Below, piece after piece: positions 1-7,923 of a stretch of 19,075 nt of DNA. This DNA comes from Chlamydia trachomatis (lineage in GTDB: Bacteria > Chlamydiota > Chlamydiia > Chlamydiales > 2-12-FULL-49-11): the NCBI GenBank assembly GCA_945870925.1, contig CAMBTZ010000010.1, positions 1 through 19,075 of the forward strand. Direction: 5' to 3'. The position numbers and the translations under genes were made by a program. The notes under the pieces were generated by a model that had not been told where the DNA came from, searched no databases, and worked only from the letters and a program-made list of their open reading frames with translations. How positions within the stretch are numbered: the stretch's first letter is position 1; every line of letters begins with the position of its first letter.

Positions 1-1
1 C

Positions 2-133
2 ATAAGAATTACATTCCCAGCGCGAGTTCAAAAAAATATTAGCTCGTTTTTCCACAACTGGTATCGCTACATCCTTTTAATTATAATACTATTAGGAGCT
101 TTTTTAACCTATTGCGGATTTGTTGCAATATAA
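2..133 (+). CDS. C-terminal end of a membrane protein (partial)
   Basis: An open frame enters from the left edge and runs 43 codons to a TAA at 131-133. The last 25 or so residues are strongly hydrophobic (YILLIIILLGAFLTYCGF) and follow a short polar stretch with FFHNWYR, so this reads as a C-terminal transmembrane helix. The start lies outside the window, so the family cannot be named. The stop is 29 bases before the ATG of the HAD phosphatase gene, so the genes may be co-transcribed. A TATAAT at 82-87 lies inside this frame and has no good -35 partner. The alternative is that this is non-coding sequence that happens to be open, but the membrane-helix character argues against that. Confidence 0.5.
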   Translation: MRITFPARVQKNISSFFHNWYRYILLIIILLGAFLTYCGFVAI

Positions 134-162
134 AAAATATCGTCTGTGATAGAATTCCTCTC

Positions 163-867
163 ATGAAGAATTCTATCAAGGCAATTATTTTTGACTGCGA
201 CGGCACACTCGTTGATAGCGAAGAGTCTCACCTTGCTGCTTGGAAAAAAGTTGCAAGCAATTACACAAGTAACTTTACCCAAAATGATTATATAGAATTT
301 GTAGGTGGTTCTGATTCATCACTTTCTCAAATACTAGCAAAAAGAATTGGTCATGATTCAGCAGCCGAACTTCTAATTCAAAAAAGAGACTATTTTCTTG
401 AATACCTACATAACGGCCTCCCTCCAATTGTAGAAACCGTTAAATTTGTAAAAAAGTTATTTAAAGAGAGAGAGTCCCACGGTCTTAAACTTGCTGTTGC
501 CTCTGCTGCATTAAAGTATGAGGTCTTAGCTAATATAAAAACAATCGGCTTTGAAAATCGTTTTGATGTTGTCCTATCAGGACATGACGACCTAGATGAC
601 TATTCAGATCCGGAAGGGGTAAATAAACCAAAACCTTACATCTATCTTCATGCAGCAAAACTACTCGGAATCTCTCCATCAGAATGTATCGTAATCGAAG
701 ATAGCTTTACAGGTGTTGCAGCGGGAGCAAATGCGGGTTGCTTCACAGTCGCAATCCCAAACGCCTTCTCAAAAACCCATGACCTCTCAAGAGCCTCTCT
801 AAAACTTGATTCATTTTCCGGCCTTACCATAAAAAACTTCCTAGATATTGTTCACGGCCTCATATGA
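163..867 (+). CDS. HAD-superfamily hydrolase, beta-phosphoglucomutase/phosphoglycolate phosphatase type
   Basis: This is a cytosolic phosphatase or phosphomutase of HAD subfamily I, 234 residues from the ATG at 163. Motif I is FDCDGTLVDSE, with nucleophile D11 and acid/base D13. A helical cap follows at about residues 18-90. Motif II is the VASA serine (S114), motif III is K155 in NKPKP, and motif IV is IEDSFTGVAAG with E179 and D180 as magnesium ligands. All catalytic residues are present. An upstream TTG at 112 is in frame, but it would add 17 residues before the usual N-terminal beta strand and lies inside the preceding gene, so I prefer 163, although no clear Shine-Dalgarno precedes it. 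The stop overlaps the next gene as ATGA, showing translational coupling. The substrate cannot be told from sequence; small sugar phosphates are typical of this group. Confidence 0.9.
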   Translation: MKNSIKAIIFDCDGTLVDSEESHLAAWKKVASNYTSNFTQNDYIEFVGGSDSSLSQILAKRIGHDSAAELLIQKRDYFLEYLHNGLPPIVETVKFVKKLFKERESHGLKLAVASAALKYEVLANIKTIGFENRFDVVLSGHDDLDDYSDPEGVNKPKPYIYLHAAKLLGISPSECIVIEDSFTGVAAGANAGCFTVAIPNAFSKTHDLSRASLKLDSFSGLTIKNFLDIVHGLI

Positions 868-1505
868 CACGTATTGTTGCATCCTCTGACTTTCATGGAA
901 AATTACCCACAAACATTCCGGAGTGTGATCTTTTTTTAATAGCAGGAGATATTTGCCCTTCTGGCGAGCCTATAGAACAAGCAGCTTGGCTAAACACCAC
1001 CTTTAGAAATTGGCTTGAAACAGTCCCTGCAAAAAAAGTTGTCGCTATTGCAGGAAATCACGATCAAATTTTTGAAAGAGCACCCGAATTAGTTCCTATT
1101 AATCTGCGCTGGCACTATCTTCAAGACTCTTTTATCACAATAAATGGCCTTACAATCTATGGCACACCTTGGCAACTACCATTTTGGGGCGCATTTAATC
1201 TCTCCGACGGCAGACTTACAGAAATCTACAAAAAAATCCCTAACAACACTGACATCATCATCAGCCACGGCCCACCCTTTGGAATTCACGACGAGGTCCC
1301 CGGCAAAAACAGCCCCATCCACACAGGATCAAATTCCCTCCGCACCCGCGTCCTCCAAATCAAACCCAAGCTCTGCATATTTGGCCACATTCACCAAGCA
1401 TACGGGCTCTCCACCCAAGACGGCATCACCTTCGCCAACGTCTCCCTTGTAAATGACGACCTCAAAATCGCCCATAACCCTATGCTCTTTGACCTTAATT
1501 CTTAA
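864..1505 (+). CDS. MPPED-like calcineurin-family metallophosphoesterase
   Basis: This is a 213-residue metal-dependent phosphoesterase. The metal-binding motifs appear in order: SDFH (D9, H11), AGD (D29), GNHD (N65, H66), SHGPP (H135) and GHIH (H175, H177). Segments such as WLETVP, IAGNH, YLQDS, the NGLTIYGTPW stretch, ISHGPPFG and PKLCIFGHIHQAYG match what I recall of the animal MPPED1/MPPED2 group and its bacterial relatives (class III phosphodiesterase type). The GHIH motif is intact here, whereas as I recall animal MPPED2 carries a Gly substitution that lowers activity, so this protein should be a competent enzyme. It is coupled to the HAD phosphatase by an ATGA overlap, suggesting a shared dephosphorylation role. 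The natural substrate is unknown. No signal peptide is visible, so it is cytosolic. Confidence 0.85.
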   Translation: MTRIVASSDFHGKLPTNIPECDLFLIAGDICPSGEPIEQAAWLNTTFRNWLETVPAKKVVAIAGNHDQIFERAPELVPINLRWHYLQDSFITINGLTIYGTPWQLPFWGAFNLSDGRLTEIYKKIPNNTDIIISHGPPFGIHDEVPGKNSPIHTGSNSLRTRVLQIKPKLCIFGHIHQAYGLSTQDGITFANVSLVNDDLKIAHNPMLFDLNS

Positions 1506-1569
1506 TTCGTGTGACAACTTTATCTATGTAAATTTAATTCACTATATAGAAAGCTTCTAAGGTTTTTGT

Positions 1570-1593
1570 ACAGCTTTTAAGAAGCTGTTTTAA
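1570..1593 (+). terminator. Rho-independent-type terminator of the phosphatase operon
   Basis: A perfect 7-bp stem, ACAGCTT (1570-1576) with AAGCTGT (1582-1588), has a 5-base loop and is followed by TTTTA on the plus strand. It lies 65 bases after the metallophosphoesterase stop. A competing 7-bp inverted repeat, AGCTTCT (1552-1558) with AGAAGCT (1580-1586), overlaps it. The short T run makes it a modest terminator. It overlaps the stop codon of the minus-strand pseudogene. Confidence 0.4.
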
Positions 1594-2309
1594 ATCTTGT
1601 AAATTCACGATACCAATATGAAGCATCTAACTTTTCAAGATTGTATTCTCCTTGCGACATCTCTTCATATTTTTTTTCTAGATACTCTTCTGTAAGATCA
1701 CTCCAATCTTCAACTATCAAAACTGGAAGCCCTTCATATATAGGATCTAAATCTGATGATTTTACAGCAGGAATAGCACCTAAATATAAAGCCTCCCACG
1801 TTCTATGGCAATCTAACCCATTTCCTATCAGGGAAAGCACAAATTTATTCGAAGCTAAATCTACTAAATAATCTTCATAAGCCTTGGAATTTGCATCCTA
1901 GCAATAAGGCTCAAACTTAAACATTTTATAAACTTCTCCCCTTTCTTTTGGATGACAACCTCTACTCACATTCTGCGCGTACCAAACAAGGATTTGGGGA
2001 TCCTCTAAAAGATTTCTATATTTTCCGGGCTCCGGTAGATCTCCATTATGAGTGATAAGCACATAAGGATTGTCGATATGAGGATGGCTCTTTCTTAAAA
2101 AAGATTCTAGAAAGTCTATTTCTACAAAAATCACATCACCATATTTCACAAGCTTTGCGTTAAATCTAGAATCTTTATAATATACATAATCTGAAAAATC
2201 ACGAAATGTGTCTCCAGAAATAAATGGAGCGTTGCTCTCTCACTTGTATATCACTAAAAAGAGGTGCAAGAAAAAATAAGCAACTAAAAAATAAATTTCG
2301 CAATTTCAT
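1577..2309 (-). pseudogene. Broken exostosin-like glycosyltransferase gene
   Basis: Read on the minus strand, this is one degraded gene. It opens at ATG 2309 with a signal peptide (MKLRNLFFSCLFFLAPLFSD). The frame is lost at a GA repeat (CTCTCTC on the plus strand, 2235-2241). The next frame continues with SNAPFISGDTFRDFSDYVYY, then PYVLITHNGD and LVWYAQNVS, and meets an in-frame TAG at 1898-1900. Beyond that stop the same frame runs on through KFVLSLIGNGLDCHRTWEAL, IPAVKSSDLD, LPVLIVEDW and a TAA at 1577. These are the signatures of exostosin/GT47-like glycosyltransferases. The segment that normally links the HPK motif to the C-terminal half is also much shorter than I would expect, suggesting an internal deletion. 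Frameshift and nonsense codon are direct observations; the family and the deletion are inferred. Confidence 0.75.
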
Positions 2310-2341
2310 ATATAATATTTTTTCATAACTTTCAGTCAAAA

Positions 2342-3997
2342 TCAATCACTAAATTCAGCTTGCCAGCCAACACCGAGAGCTTTATATAGGTAAATTGTGT
2401 CTAGAAGGGTTTTGGTGCGGGAAGCAAGAAGGAGCTGTTCTGAGTAATTGGACTCTCTTTCACTCTTAAGAAGATTGAGAAGCCCAACAAGACCTTTGAT
2501 ATAGCGCTCTTTAGAAAGATTCACAAGATCTGCATACCGATTGCTAGCTTCGTTTCTTTGGTTGATTATTTGTAGATCTTGCGTGTAGGTGGCAATTGCA
2601 CTTTCAGTCTCTTCAAGCGCTTTAAGAATTGTTTGTTGGTAGGTATGAGAGACTGATTCTGTTTTTGCACGTTTGGTACGGAGATTGCCAACCAGCTTGC
2701 CCCCTTTGAAGATTGGAAGGTTGAGATCGCCTCCAAAGGACCAGGTTTTGCTTGCTAGTGCAAATAAATTCCCAAGAGAAAGGGATTGAAAGCCGCTATC
2801 TCCCATTAGGACAAATGATGGGAAAAATGAGGCAACTGCAACGCCTACGTCAGCTGTTGCCTCGGCAAGTTGTCTTTCGACTTTACGGATATCAGGCCGT
2901 CTTCGAAGTAAGTCCGATTTTAGTCCGACTGCAATAGTTTGTGGTATTGTGGGAAGATTGCTTATGGGGAGAAGTTCTTCAAGCAATGTTTCTGGAACAG
3001 CACCTGTTAAAATTGAAATGGTATATATATTTCGATGGATTTGAGCTAAGAAATTTGGAAGTTTTGCTCTTTCTGCTGCAAGTATTGCTTGAATAGATTC
3101 ATCATCCAGCCGACTTACATAGCCAACCTCAAATTGCTTATGAATCAAAAGGTATTCAATTTCTAGTAGCTGTATATTTTGTTCAATTAATTTTGATTCT
3201 TTTTGTGACGCGCGAAGCTCAATATAGTTATTTGCAATTTCTGCCATTACTGAGAGCAAAACTGCATTTCTCTCCTCTATTTTTTCTCCAATATATGCAG
3301 TAGCAGATTCAACTTGCCTTCTTGTTTTGCCCCAAATATCAATTTCCCAACTTGCATCAATAACAGCATTATATAGATTTTGTAGCTGTGGTGCTTGTAA
3401 AAAAATAGGGAGAGTACTAGGAGTTGAATCTACGCCGGCAATATCATTTCCAGCAAAAACAGGACCGTTTTTACTAAAATAGGTTCTTGTTGCGTTAACA
3501 TCTGCCCCAATTTGTGGAAAAAATGCTGAAGCTACTATCTGTCGCATTGCTCTAGCCTGCATAATATTAGAAGTTGCAGTTAAAACATCATTATTAAATT
3601 CAGCAGCTGTTTTGATGTACTTATTTAAAAGATCGTCACCAAACACCTCCCACCACTTAATTAAGGGTGCATCTGTGTCTTCTACTTTTTCAGCCCAGGT
3701 ACTAGCTATGGCATTTTCAGGGGTCTTATAATTTGGTCCCACCGAGCACCCTGCCAAAATCAAGACAAAAATAAATAATTTATAATGTTTTAAAAACAAG
3801 TAACCTTCTTTGCGTCTTTGCCGCTTAGCGTTAATGTTTTTTTTGTAAAATATAGAGTTCTTGCTCAGGTTGATTTTTTTTAGGTAAAGCAAAAAAGAAT
3901 TAACGCAAAGGCGCAATGACGCAAAGAATTGAATAATTTTATTTTTCAGATAGATTCGCAATGTTACACTATTTTTAGATCGATTTCTTTTTTTCAT
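2342..3997 (-). CDS. Outer membrane efflux lipoprotein, NodT/TolC family, with repeat-extended N-terminus
   Basis: This is the outer membrane channel of the efflux system encoded just upstream. A lipoprotein signal (LFIFVLILAGC) is followed by SVGPNYKTP, typical of NodT/OprM factors, and two outer-membrane-efflux repeats fill the rest, with conserved pieces such as NLYNAVIDASWEIDIWGKTR, RRPDIRKVERQLAEA and the FPSFVLMG stretch. ATG 3997 overlaps the YbhR stop (ATGA) and has a perfect AAGGAG six bases upstream, so it is the original coupled start. A MITE-like palindrome (3806-3928) now lies inside the first codons, giving a 66-residue leader rich in junk-like sequence (FFASLRLC, NAKRQRRKEG). 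A TTG at 3799 preceded by AAGAAGG would give a normal 17-residue lipoprotein signal with the acylated cysteine at 18 and a 485-residue protein. The mature protein is the same either way; the start in use is uncertain. Confidence 0.88.
   Translation of the reverse strand: MKKRNRSKNSVTLRIYLKNKIIQFFASLRLCVNSFLLYLKKINLSKNSIFYKKNINAKRQRRKEGYLFLKHYKLFIFVLILAGCSVGPNYKTPENAIASTWAEKVEDTDAPLIKWWEVFGDDLLNKYIKTAAEFNNDVLTATSNIMQARAMRQIVASAFFPQIGADVNATRTYFSKNGPVFAGNDIAGVDSTPSTLPIFLQAPQLQNLYNAVIDASWEIDIWGKTRRQVESATAYIGEKIEERNAVLLSVMAEIANNYIELRASQKESKLIEQNIQLLEIEYLLIHKQFEVGYVSRLDDESIQAILAAERAKLPNFLAQIHRNIYTISILTGAVPETLLEELLPISNLPTIPQTIAVGLKSDLLRRRPDIRKVERQLAEATADVGVAVASFFPSFVLMGDSGFQSLSLGNLFALASKTWSFGGDLNLPIFKGGKLVGNLRTKRAKTESVSHTYQQTILKALEETESAIATYTQDLQIINQRNEASNRYADLVNLSKERYIKGLVGLLNLLKSERESNYSEQLLLASRTKTLLDTIYLYKALGVGWQAEFSD
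3806..3928. repeat. MITE-like palindromic repeat with 30-bp inverted arms
   Basis: Two 30-base arms at 3806-3835 and 3899-3928 are inverted copies of each other, matching at 26 of 30 positions by my hand alignment, around a 63-base AT-rich centre. The arms contain TTCTTTGCGTC and TTAACGC with CTTTGC in between, the widespread 'CGCAAAGGCGCAAAG' type of interspersed repeat I recall from many bacterial genomes. When translated, such elements give the familiar FASLRLCVN and AKRQRRKE peptides, both visible here. No target-site duplication is obvious at the edges. The element carries no gene of its own. Confidence 0.75.
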
Positions 3998-5103
3998 TGC
4001 AATCTCCTTCGAAAAAACAGACCGGCACCAACTGTGTTAAATATGCCGATAATAAGTAGTGAAACCATATTTTGAAACACCATTTTAGCAGGCATTGCCT
4101 TTAGAAAAATCCCTTTGGAAATAATCAGCATATATTTAAGGGGTATTAAATAGGTAACAGGCTGAAGCCAGTTCGGCATATTTTCAATGGGTGTTGCATA
4201 ACCTGATAGCAAGACTGATGGCATCATAAAAATAAATGTTCCGAGCATTGCCTGTTGCTGTGTTGATGATATTGATGAAATAAATAGACCAACACCACTA
4301 ATTGAAAGAACAAAAACAAAAAGACTTATAAGGTATAGAAAAAATGAGCCTGTAAATGGGACTCCTAAAAAATAGACTCCAATTACAACCATTAATAATC
4401 CCTCTATTAATCCGATTATGATTCCTGGGATAAGTTTACCTATTAAAATTTCATACGGGACAAGTGGTGAGACAAGAAGTTGATCAAAAGTTCCAAGCTC
4501 TCTCTCTCTGGCAACTGATTGGGTAGTCACAACAAGACATGTTAGCATAGCTAAAACAGCTACTAGACAGGGTATGTTATACCATACATAGAGAGTATTT
4601 GGATTGAACCATACCCTTGTTGTTAAATGGACATTTTGGATAAATTCTTCATTTTTTGCCGAAAAATCGTTATTAAAATCATTAATAATTTGACCTGCAT
4701 AACCGGCAACTATTTGTGCCGTATTTGTTTTTCTTCCGTCAAAGATAAGTTGAATTCTTGCCGGTTTTCCTGCATCTAAGTCTCTTGAAAATTGTTCATC
4801 AATCGAAAGAACCATTAAACCTTTTTGATGATCCATAAAAGGACCTATTTGCTCAACTCCTTGAAGAAATTGGACGTTATAACTAAAAATAGGGCTCCCA
4901 TAAAATCTTTCCACAAGGTCAAACCCTTGCTCTCCAGAATCTTTATTTAAAATACCGATTGAGACATTTTTTACATCAAGTGTTGCTGCAAATGTAAAAA
5001 TGCAAAGCTGGATGAGAGGTGGTAGTAAAATCGATATGCGAACTTTTGGATCTCGAAGTACTGCTAGAAGTTCTTTCCAAATTAAAGCTTTTATCCTACT
5101 CAA
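3994..5103 (-). CDS. ybhR: ABC-2 type permease, YbhR-like
   Basis: This is one of two inner membrane permease subunits of the efflux pump, 369 residues. One N-terminal transmembrane helix (about residues 21-39) is followed by a large external domain, then a C-terminal block of about five helices, beginning around FNPNTLYVWYNIPCLVAVLAM in the second half. The ARERELGTFDQLLVSP segment in the cytoplasmic loop is the ABC-2 permease signature, and the length fits E. coli YbhR (about 368). The start is TTG at 5103 in a TTGA overlap with the YbhS stop, supported by GAGG five bases upstream; no ATG is nearby. It is likely to pair with YbhS as a heterodimer driven by the YbhF ATPase. The YbhR and YbhS assignments rest on length, order and motif and could be exchanged. 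Confidence 0.87.
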   Translation of the reverse strand: MSRIKALIWKELLAVLRDPKVRISILLPPLIQLCIFTFAATLDVKNVSIGILNKDSGEQGFDLVERFYGSPIFSYNVQFLQGVEQIGPFMDHQKGLMVLSIDEQFSRDLDAGKPARIQLIFDGRKTNTAQIVAGYAGQIINDFNNDFSAKNEEFIQNVHLTTRVWFNPNTLYVWYNIPCLVAVLAMLTCLVVTTQSVARERELGTFDQLLVSPLVPYEILIGKLIPGIIIGLIEGLLMVVIGVYFLGVPFTGSFFLYLISLFVFVLSISGVGLFISSISSTQQQAMLGTFIFMMPSVLLSGYATPIENMPNWLQPVTYLIPLKYMLIISKGIFLKAMPAKMVFQNMVSLLIIGIFNTVGAGLFFRRRLQ

Positions 5104-6239
5104 TCTAGCCTCTTTGCTGTTTTAAACGCAGTAATTGAGAAAAAAATGATCCCTAATCCAATAATTGGTAGCATATCGTAAAGAATCAAACTCCAAACAT
5201 TTCCAACTAAAAAAATACTTTGAAGACTTTGAACAAAATATTTAGCAGGTATTATATAGGTTATAAATTGAATCCATCTAGGCATACTATCAATTTCAAA
5301 GAGAAATCCGGACATGATGTAGGCTGGTAAAAAACCAACAATCAGAGTAATTTGGTAAGCAAGAATTTGATTTTTAGTTAATGTAGAAATCATCAAACCA
5401 AGACCTAAAGATGAGACTAAAAAAATTGCAGAGACAAGCATTAGCAAAAGAAAAGAACCTCTTAGTGGCAAATCATAACAGACAATTGAAACAATAACGC
5501 ACATAATCATCGAAATCATCCCAAGAAAAAAATAGGGAATCACCTTAGCAATCACAAGCTCTCTAATTCCAACAGTTGTAGAGATAAGAGCCTCCATTGT
5601 CCCCCTCTCCCACTCTCTTGCAACTACAAGAGCAGTTAAAAGAGCGCCAATAAGAGTCATTATAATTGCAAGCGATCCGGAGAGGAGAAAAAACCTACTT
5701 TTAAGCTGCTCATTGTACCATATTCTTGTTTCTGTATTCACAATAGGGATTTCACGGGAAAATCCAGATTCAATTGCTTCTTGAGTAAGCCAGTTTCTAA
5801 AAACTCCTTGTGCATACGTAAGTACAAAATTTGCGGTATTTGTTTCACTACCATCAGCAATAACTTGAATAGGAGCTATTTTATCAGGTCTATTACGGTA
5901 CTGAGTAAAATATGAAGGGATAACAAAAAAACCACGAATTTCTCCACTTGTTAATCCCTGTTGCAATTCTCTAACATCTCTTACTATCTCAACATCAAAA
6001 TAAGTGGAATCTGTAAGTGATTTAGCAAAACTTTGGGCATCGGGCGATGTATCTTCCATAACAAGACCTACTCTTAAATGATCTAAATCAAGAGAGACTC
6101 CTGAACCGTATAGAAAAATAAGTAGAAGAGGTAAAAAAATGGTTATCAAGAGCGTACTTGGATCTCGAATGATCTGAAAAAACTCTTTTACCATGAGCGC
6201 CCTTACTCGTCTGAATCTCCCCTTTCTATTTTCTTGCAT
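5100..6239 (-). CDS. ybhS: ABC-2 type permease, YbhS-like
   Basis: This is the second inner membrane permease of the pump, 379 residues from ATG 6239. Its architecture matches its neighbour: an N-terminal helix (STLLITIFLPLLLIFLYGSG), a large external domain of about 140 residues containing ADGSETNTANFV, then five or so C-terminal helices. AREWERGTMEALISTTVG is the ABC-2 signature loop. ATG 6239 was chosen over the in-frame TTG at 6251 because GAGG lies six bases upstream of it. The gene overlaps the end of the ATPase gene by 14 bases and the next permease by 4, so translation of the set is coupled. As in E. coli ybhGFSR, two different permeases probably assemble on one fused ATPase. Confidence 0.88.
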   Translation of the reverse strand: MQENRKGRFRRVRALMVKEFFQIIRDPSTLLITIFLPLLLIFLYGSGVSLDLDHLRVGLVMEDTSPDAQSFAKSLTDSTYFDVEIVRDVRELQQGLTSGEIRGFFVIPSYFTQYRNRPDKIAPIQVIADGSETNTANFVLTYAQGVFRNWLTQEAIESGFSREIPIVNTETRIWYNEQLKSRFFLLSGSLAIIMTLIGALLTALVVAREWERGTMEALISTTVGIRELVIAKVIPYFFLGMISMIMCVIVSIVCYDLPLRGSFLLLMLVSAIFLVSSLGLGLMISTLTKNQILAYQITLIVGFLPAYIMSGFLFEIDSMPRWIQFITYIIPAKYFVQSLQSIFLVGNVWSLILYDMLPIIGLGIIFFSITAFKTAKRLD

Positions 6240-7923
6240 CAACAGCCTCAATCATATGAACAAAAGCATCTTCTAAAGTCGGGTTTAAATTCTCTTCTGT
6301 TTTAACCTGATCCTTAAGATTATTTGGGGTATCCATATTAATTATTTTGCCCTGATAGATAAGAGCAATTCGATCACAATACTCAGCCTCTTCCATAAAA
6401 TGAGTCGTCACCATAATTGTGACTCCTTTAGCAACAAGCCCATTGATATGATTCCAAAATTCTCTCCTAGTCACAGGATCAACACCAGATGTTGGCTCAT
6501 CCAAAAAGAGAACTTCCGGATGGTGCATATTTGCACAGGCCAAACTAAGCCTCTGTTTAAATCCGAGCGGAAGCATTTCAGCTGATACAGACAGATATTC
6601 CTTTAATCCAAATACCTCGATCATCTCTTCAATTGCAGCTCTTTTTTCTGACATTCTTAAATTATAGGCCCCTGCAAAAAAATTAAGATTTTGCCTCACA
6701 CTTAAATTTCCATAGAGTGAAAATTTTTGAGCCATATAACCAATACGCGCTCTTGCCTCTGAAGGCGCCTTTTGCAGGTCCATACCGTAAACAAAAGCTT
6801 TCCCGAGTGTTGGATTCAAAAGCCCGCAAAGCATTTTAAATGTTGTTGTTTTTCCTGCACCATTTGGCCCTAATAGCCCAAAAATCTCCCCCTTTTTAAC
6901 TTGAATCATAATTTTATCTACAGCTGTATAATCACCAAATTTTTTTGTTAAATCTTCAGCTAGAATAGGCGTTTTAATATCTCCTTTAACAACAGGGGCT
7001 TTATTAGCAAGTTCTGATTTTCCGCCGGGACCTCCACCTAAAATATCAATAAATGCATCTTCAAATCTTGGTAAAACAGATTTCAATTTTACATCTTTTA
7101 AATAGGTAACATTCTCTTTTAAAACTATTCTAAGATCTCTACCTTGAATTACCCCATCCATTACATTTTCATTATTTAGCAACCTAAACAATAACTCTCG
7201 TTTATCTCCTTCTATATCAGTTATTTCAAAAGACCTTCCGAGCATTTTATCTGTAAGTTTTTTAGGCGATCCATCATAAAGAAGCTCCCCATTATTTAAG
7301 AGCAATACACTATCACATCGCTCAGCCTCATCCAAATAAGCAGTACTCCAAATAACAGTAATCCCTTCATCTATTAAACCATTTACCATTTTCCACAGCT
7401 CTCTCCTTGAAATTGGATCTACCCCAACACTTGGTTCATCAAGCAATAAAAGTTCCGGTTTCTTAATAAGCGCGCAGGCTAGTCCTAATTTTTGTTTCAT
7501 ACCCCCTGAAAGATTTTTTGCTAAAAATCCGGTAAAATTAGCAAGTCCTGTAAAATGAAGCAATTTCTCATAAACAGCTTTCTTATCCGCGCCTAAAACG
7601 TTTCTTAGCTCTGCATAGAGATTTAGATTTTGCATCACTGTAAGGTCTTCGTAGAGACCAAATTTTTGTGGCATGTAACTTGTAAGATAATGAATCTTTT
7701 CTGAATCAATGATTGTATCATAACCTTCTACAGTAATTTTACCCATTGATGGAGTTAAAAGGCCTGCAATTAGCCTAATTAATGTAGTCTTTCCGGCGCC
7801 ATCAGGACCTACCAATCCAATAACTTTCCCTCTTGGAATTGAGACATTAATATTTTTTAGAGCAGGCGGTAAATTTTTAGAAAACTGTTTGACTAAGCCT
7901 TGAATTGATACAATTTCACTCAA
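6226..7923 (-). CDS. ybhF: Fused double ABC ATPase, YbhF-like
   Basis: This 565-residue cytosolic protein has two ATPase domains in one chain and energises the YbhS/YbhR permeases. Domain 1 has Walker A GPDGAGKT (39-46), signature LSGGM (138-142) and Walker B LLLLDE (158-163), but the switch histidine is replaced by alanine in STAYLDEAE (A195). Domain 2 has Walker A GPNGAGKT (352-359), Walker B VLFLDE (471-476) and the histidine in TTHFMEEAE (H508), but its signature is degenerate, LPLGF (451-455). The linker around 285-315 contains the LPRFEDAFI element and glycine-rich GGGPGGKSE. Length and domain order fit E. coli YbhF (about 578 residues). The start is TTG 7923 in a TTGA overlap with the adaptor stop, with GAAGGG just upstream and no closer ATG. 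Confidence 0.93.
   Translation of the reverse strand: MSEIVSIQGLVKQFSKNLPPALKNINVSIPRGKVIGLVGPDGAGKTTLIRLIAGLLTPSMGKITVEGYDTIIDSEKIHYLTSYMPQKFGLYEDLTVMQNLNLYAELRNVLGADKKAVYEKLLHFTGLANFTGFLAKNLSGGMKQKLGLACALIKKPELLLLDEPSVGVDPISRRELWKMVNGLIDEGITVIWSTAYLDEAERCDSVLLLNNGELLYDGSPKKLTDKMLGRSFEITDIEGDKRELLFRLLNNENVMDGVIQGRDLRIVLKENVTYLKDVKLKSVLPRFEDAFIDILGGGPGGKSELANKAPVVKGDIKTPILAEDLTKKFGDYTAVDKIMIQVKKGEIFGLLGPNGAGKTTTFKMLCGLLNPTLGKAFVYGMDLQKAPSEARARIGYMAQKFSLYGNLSVRQNLNFFAGAYNLRMSEKRAAIEEMIEVFGLKEYLSVSAEMLPLGFKQRLSLACANMHHPEVLFLDEPTSGVDPVTRREFWNHINGLVAKGVTIMVTTHFMEEAEYCDRIALIYQGKIINMDTPNNLKDQVKTEENLNPTLEDAFVHMIEAVDARK

Noticed and set aside
82..87. TATAAT as a promoter for the phosphatase operon
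   Set aside because: There is no acceptable -35 at the right distance and it lies in a frame that codes for a plausible membrane helix, so it is probably chance.
112..162. In-frame TTG at 112 as the start of the HAD phosphatase
   Set aside because: It would add 17 residues before the conserved first strand and overlaps the coding end of the upstream membrane protein; the AGGAG at 94-98 is 13 bases away, too far for a good site.
1641..1871. Plus-strand 76-codon open frame opposite the glycosyltransferase remnant
   Set aside because: It lies antisense to sequence with clear glycosyltransferase motifs and shows no ribosome-binding site or recognisable protein feature.
2235..2241. GA repeat as an active phase-variation switch
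   Set aside because: Seven bases is a short tract, and a separate in-frame stop at 1898-1900 would keep the gene broken whichever frame the tract gives.
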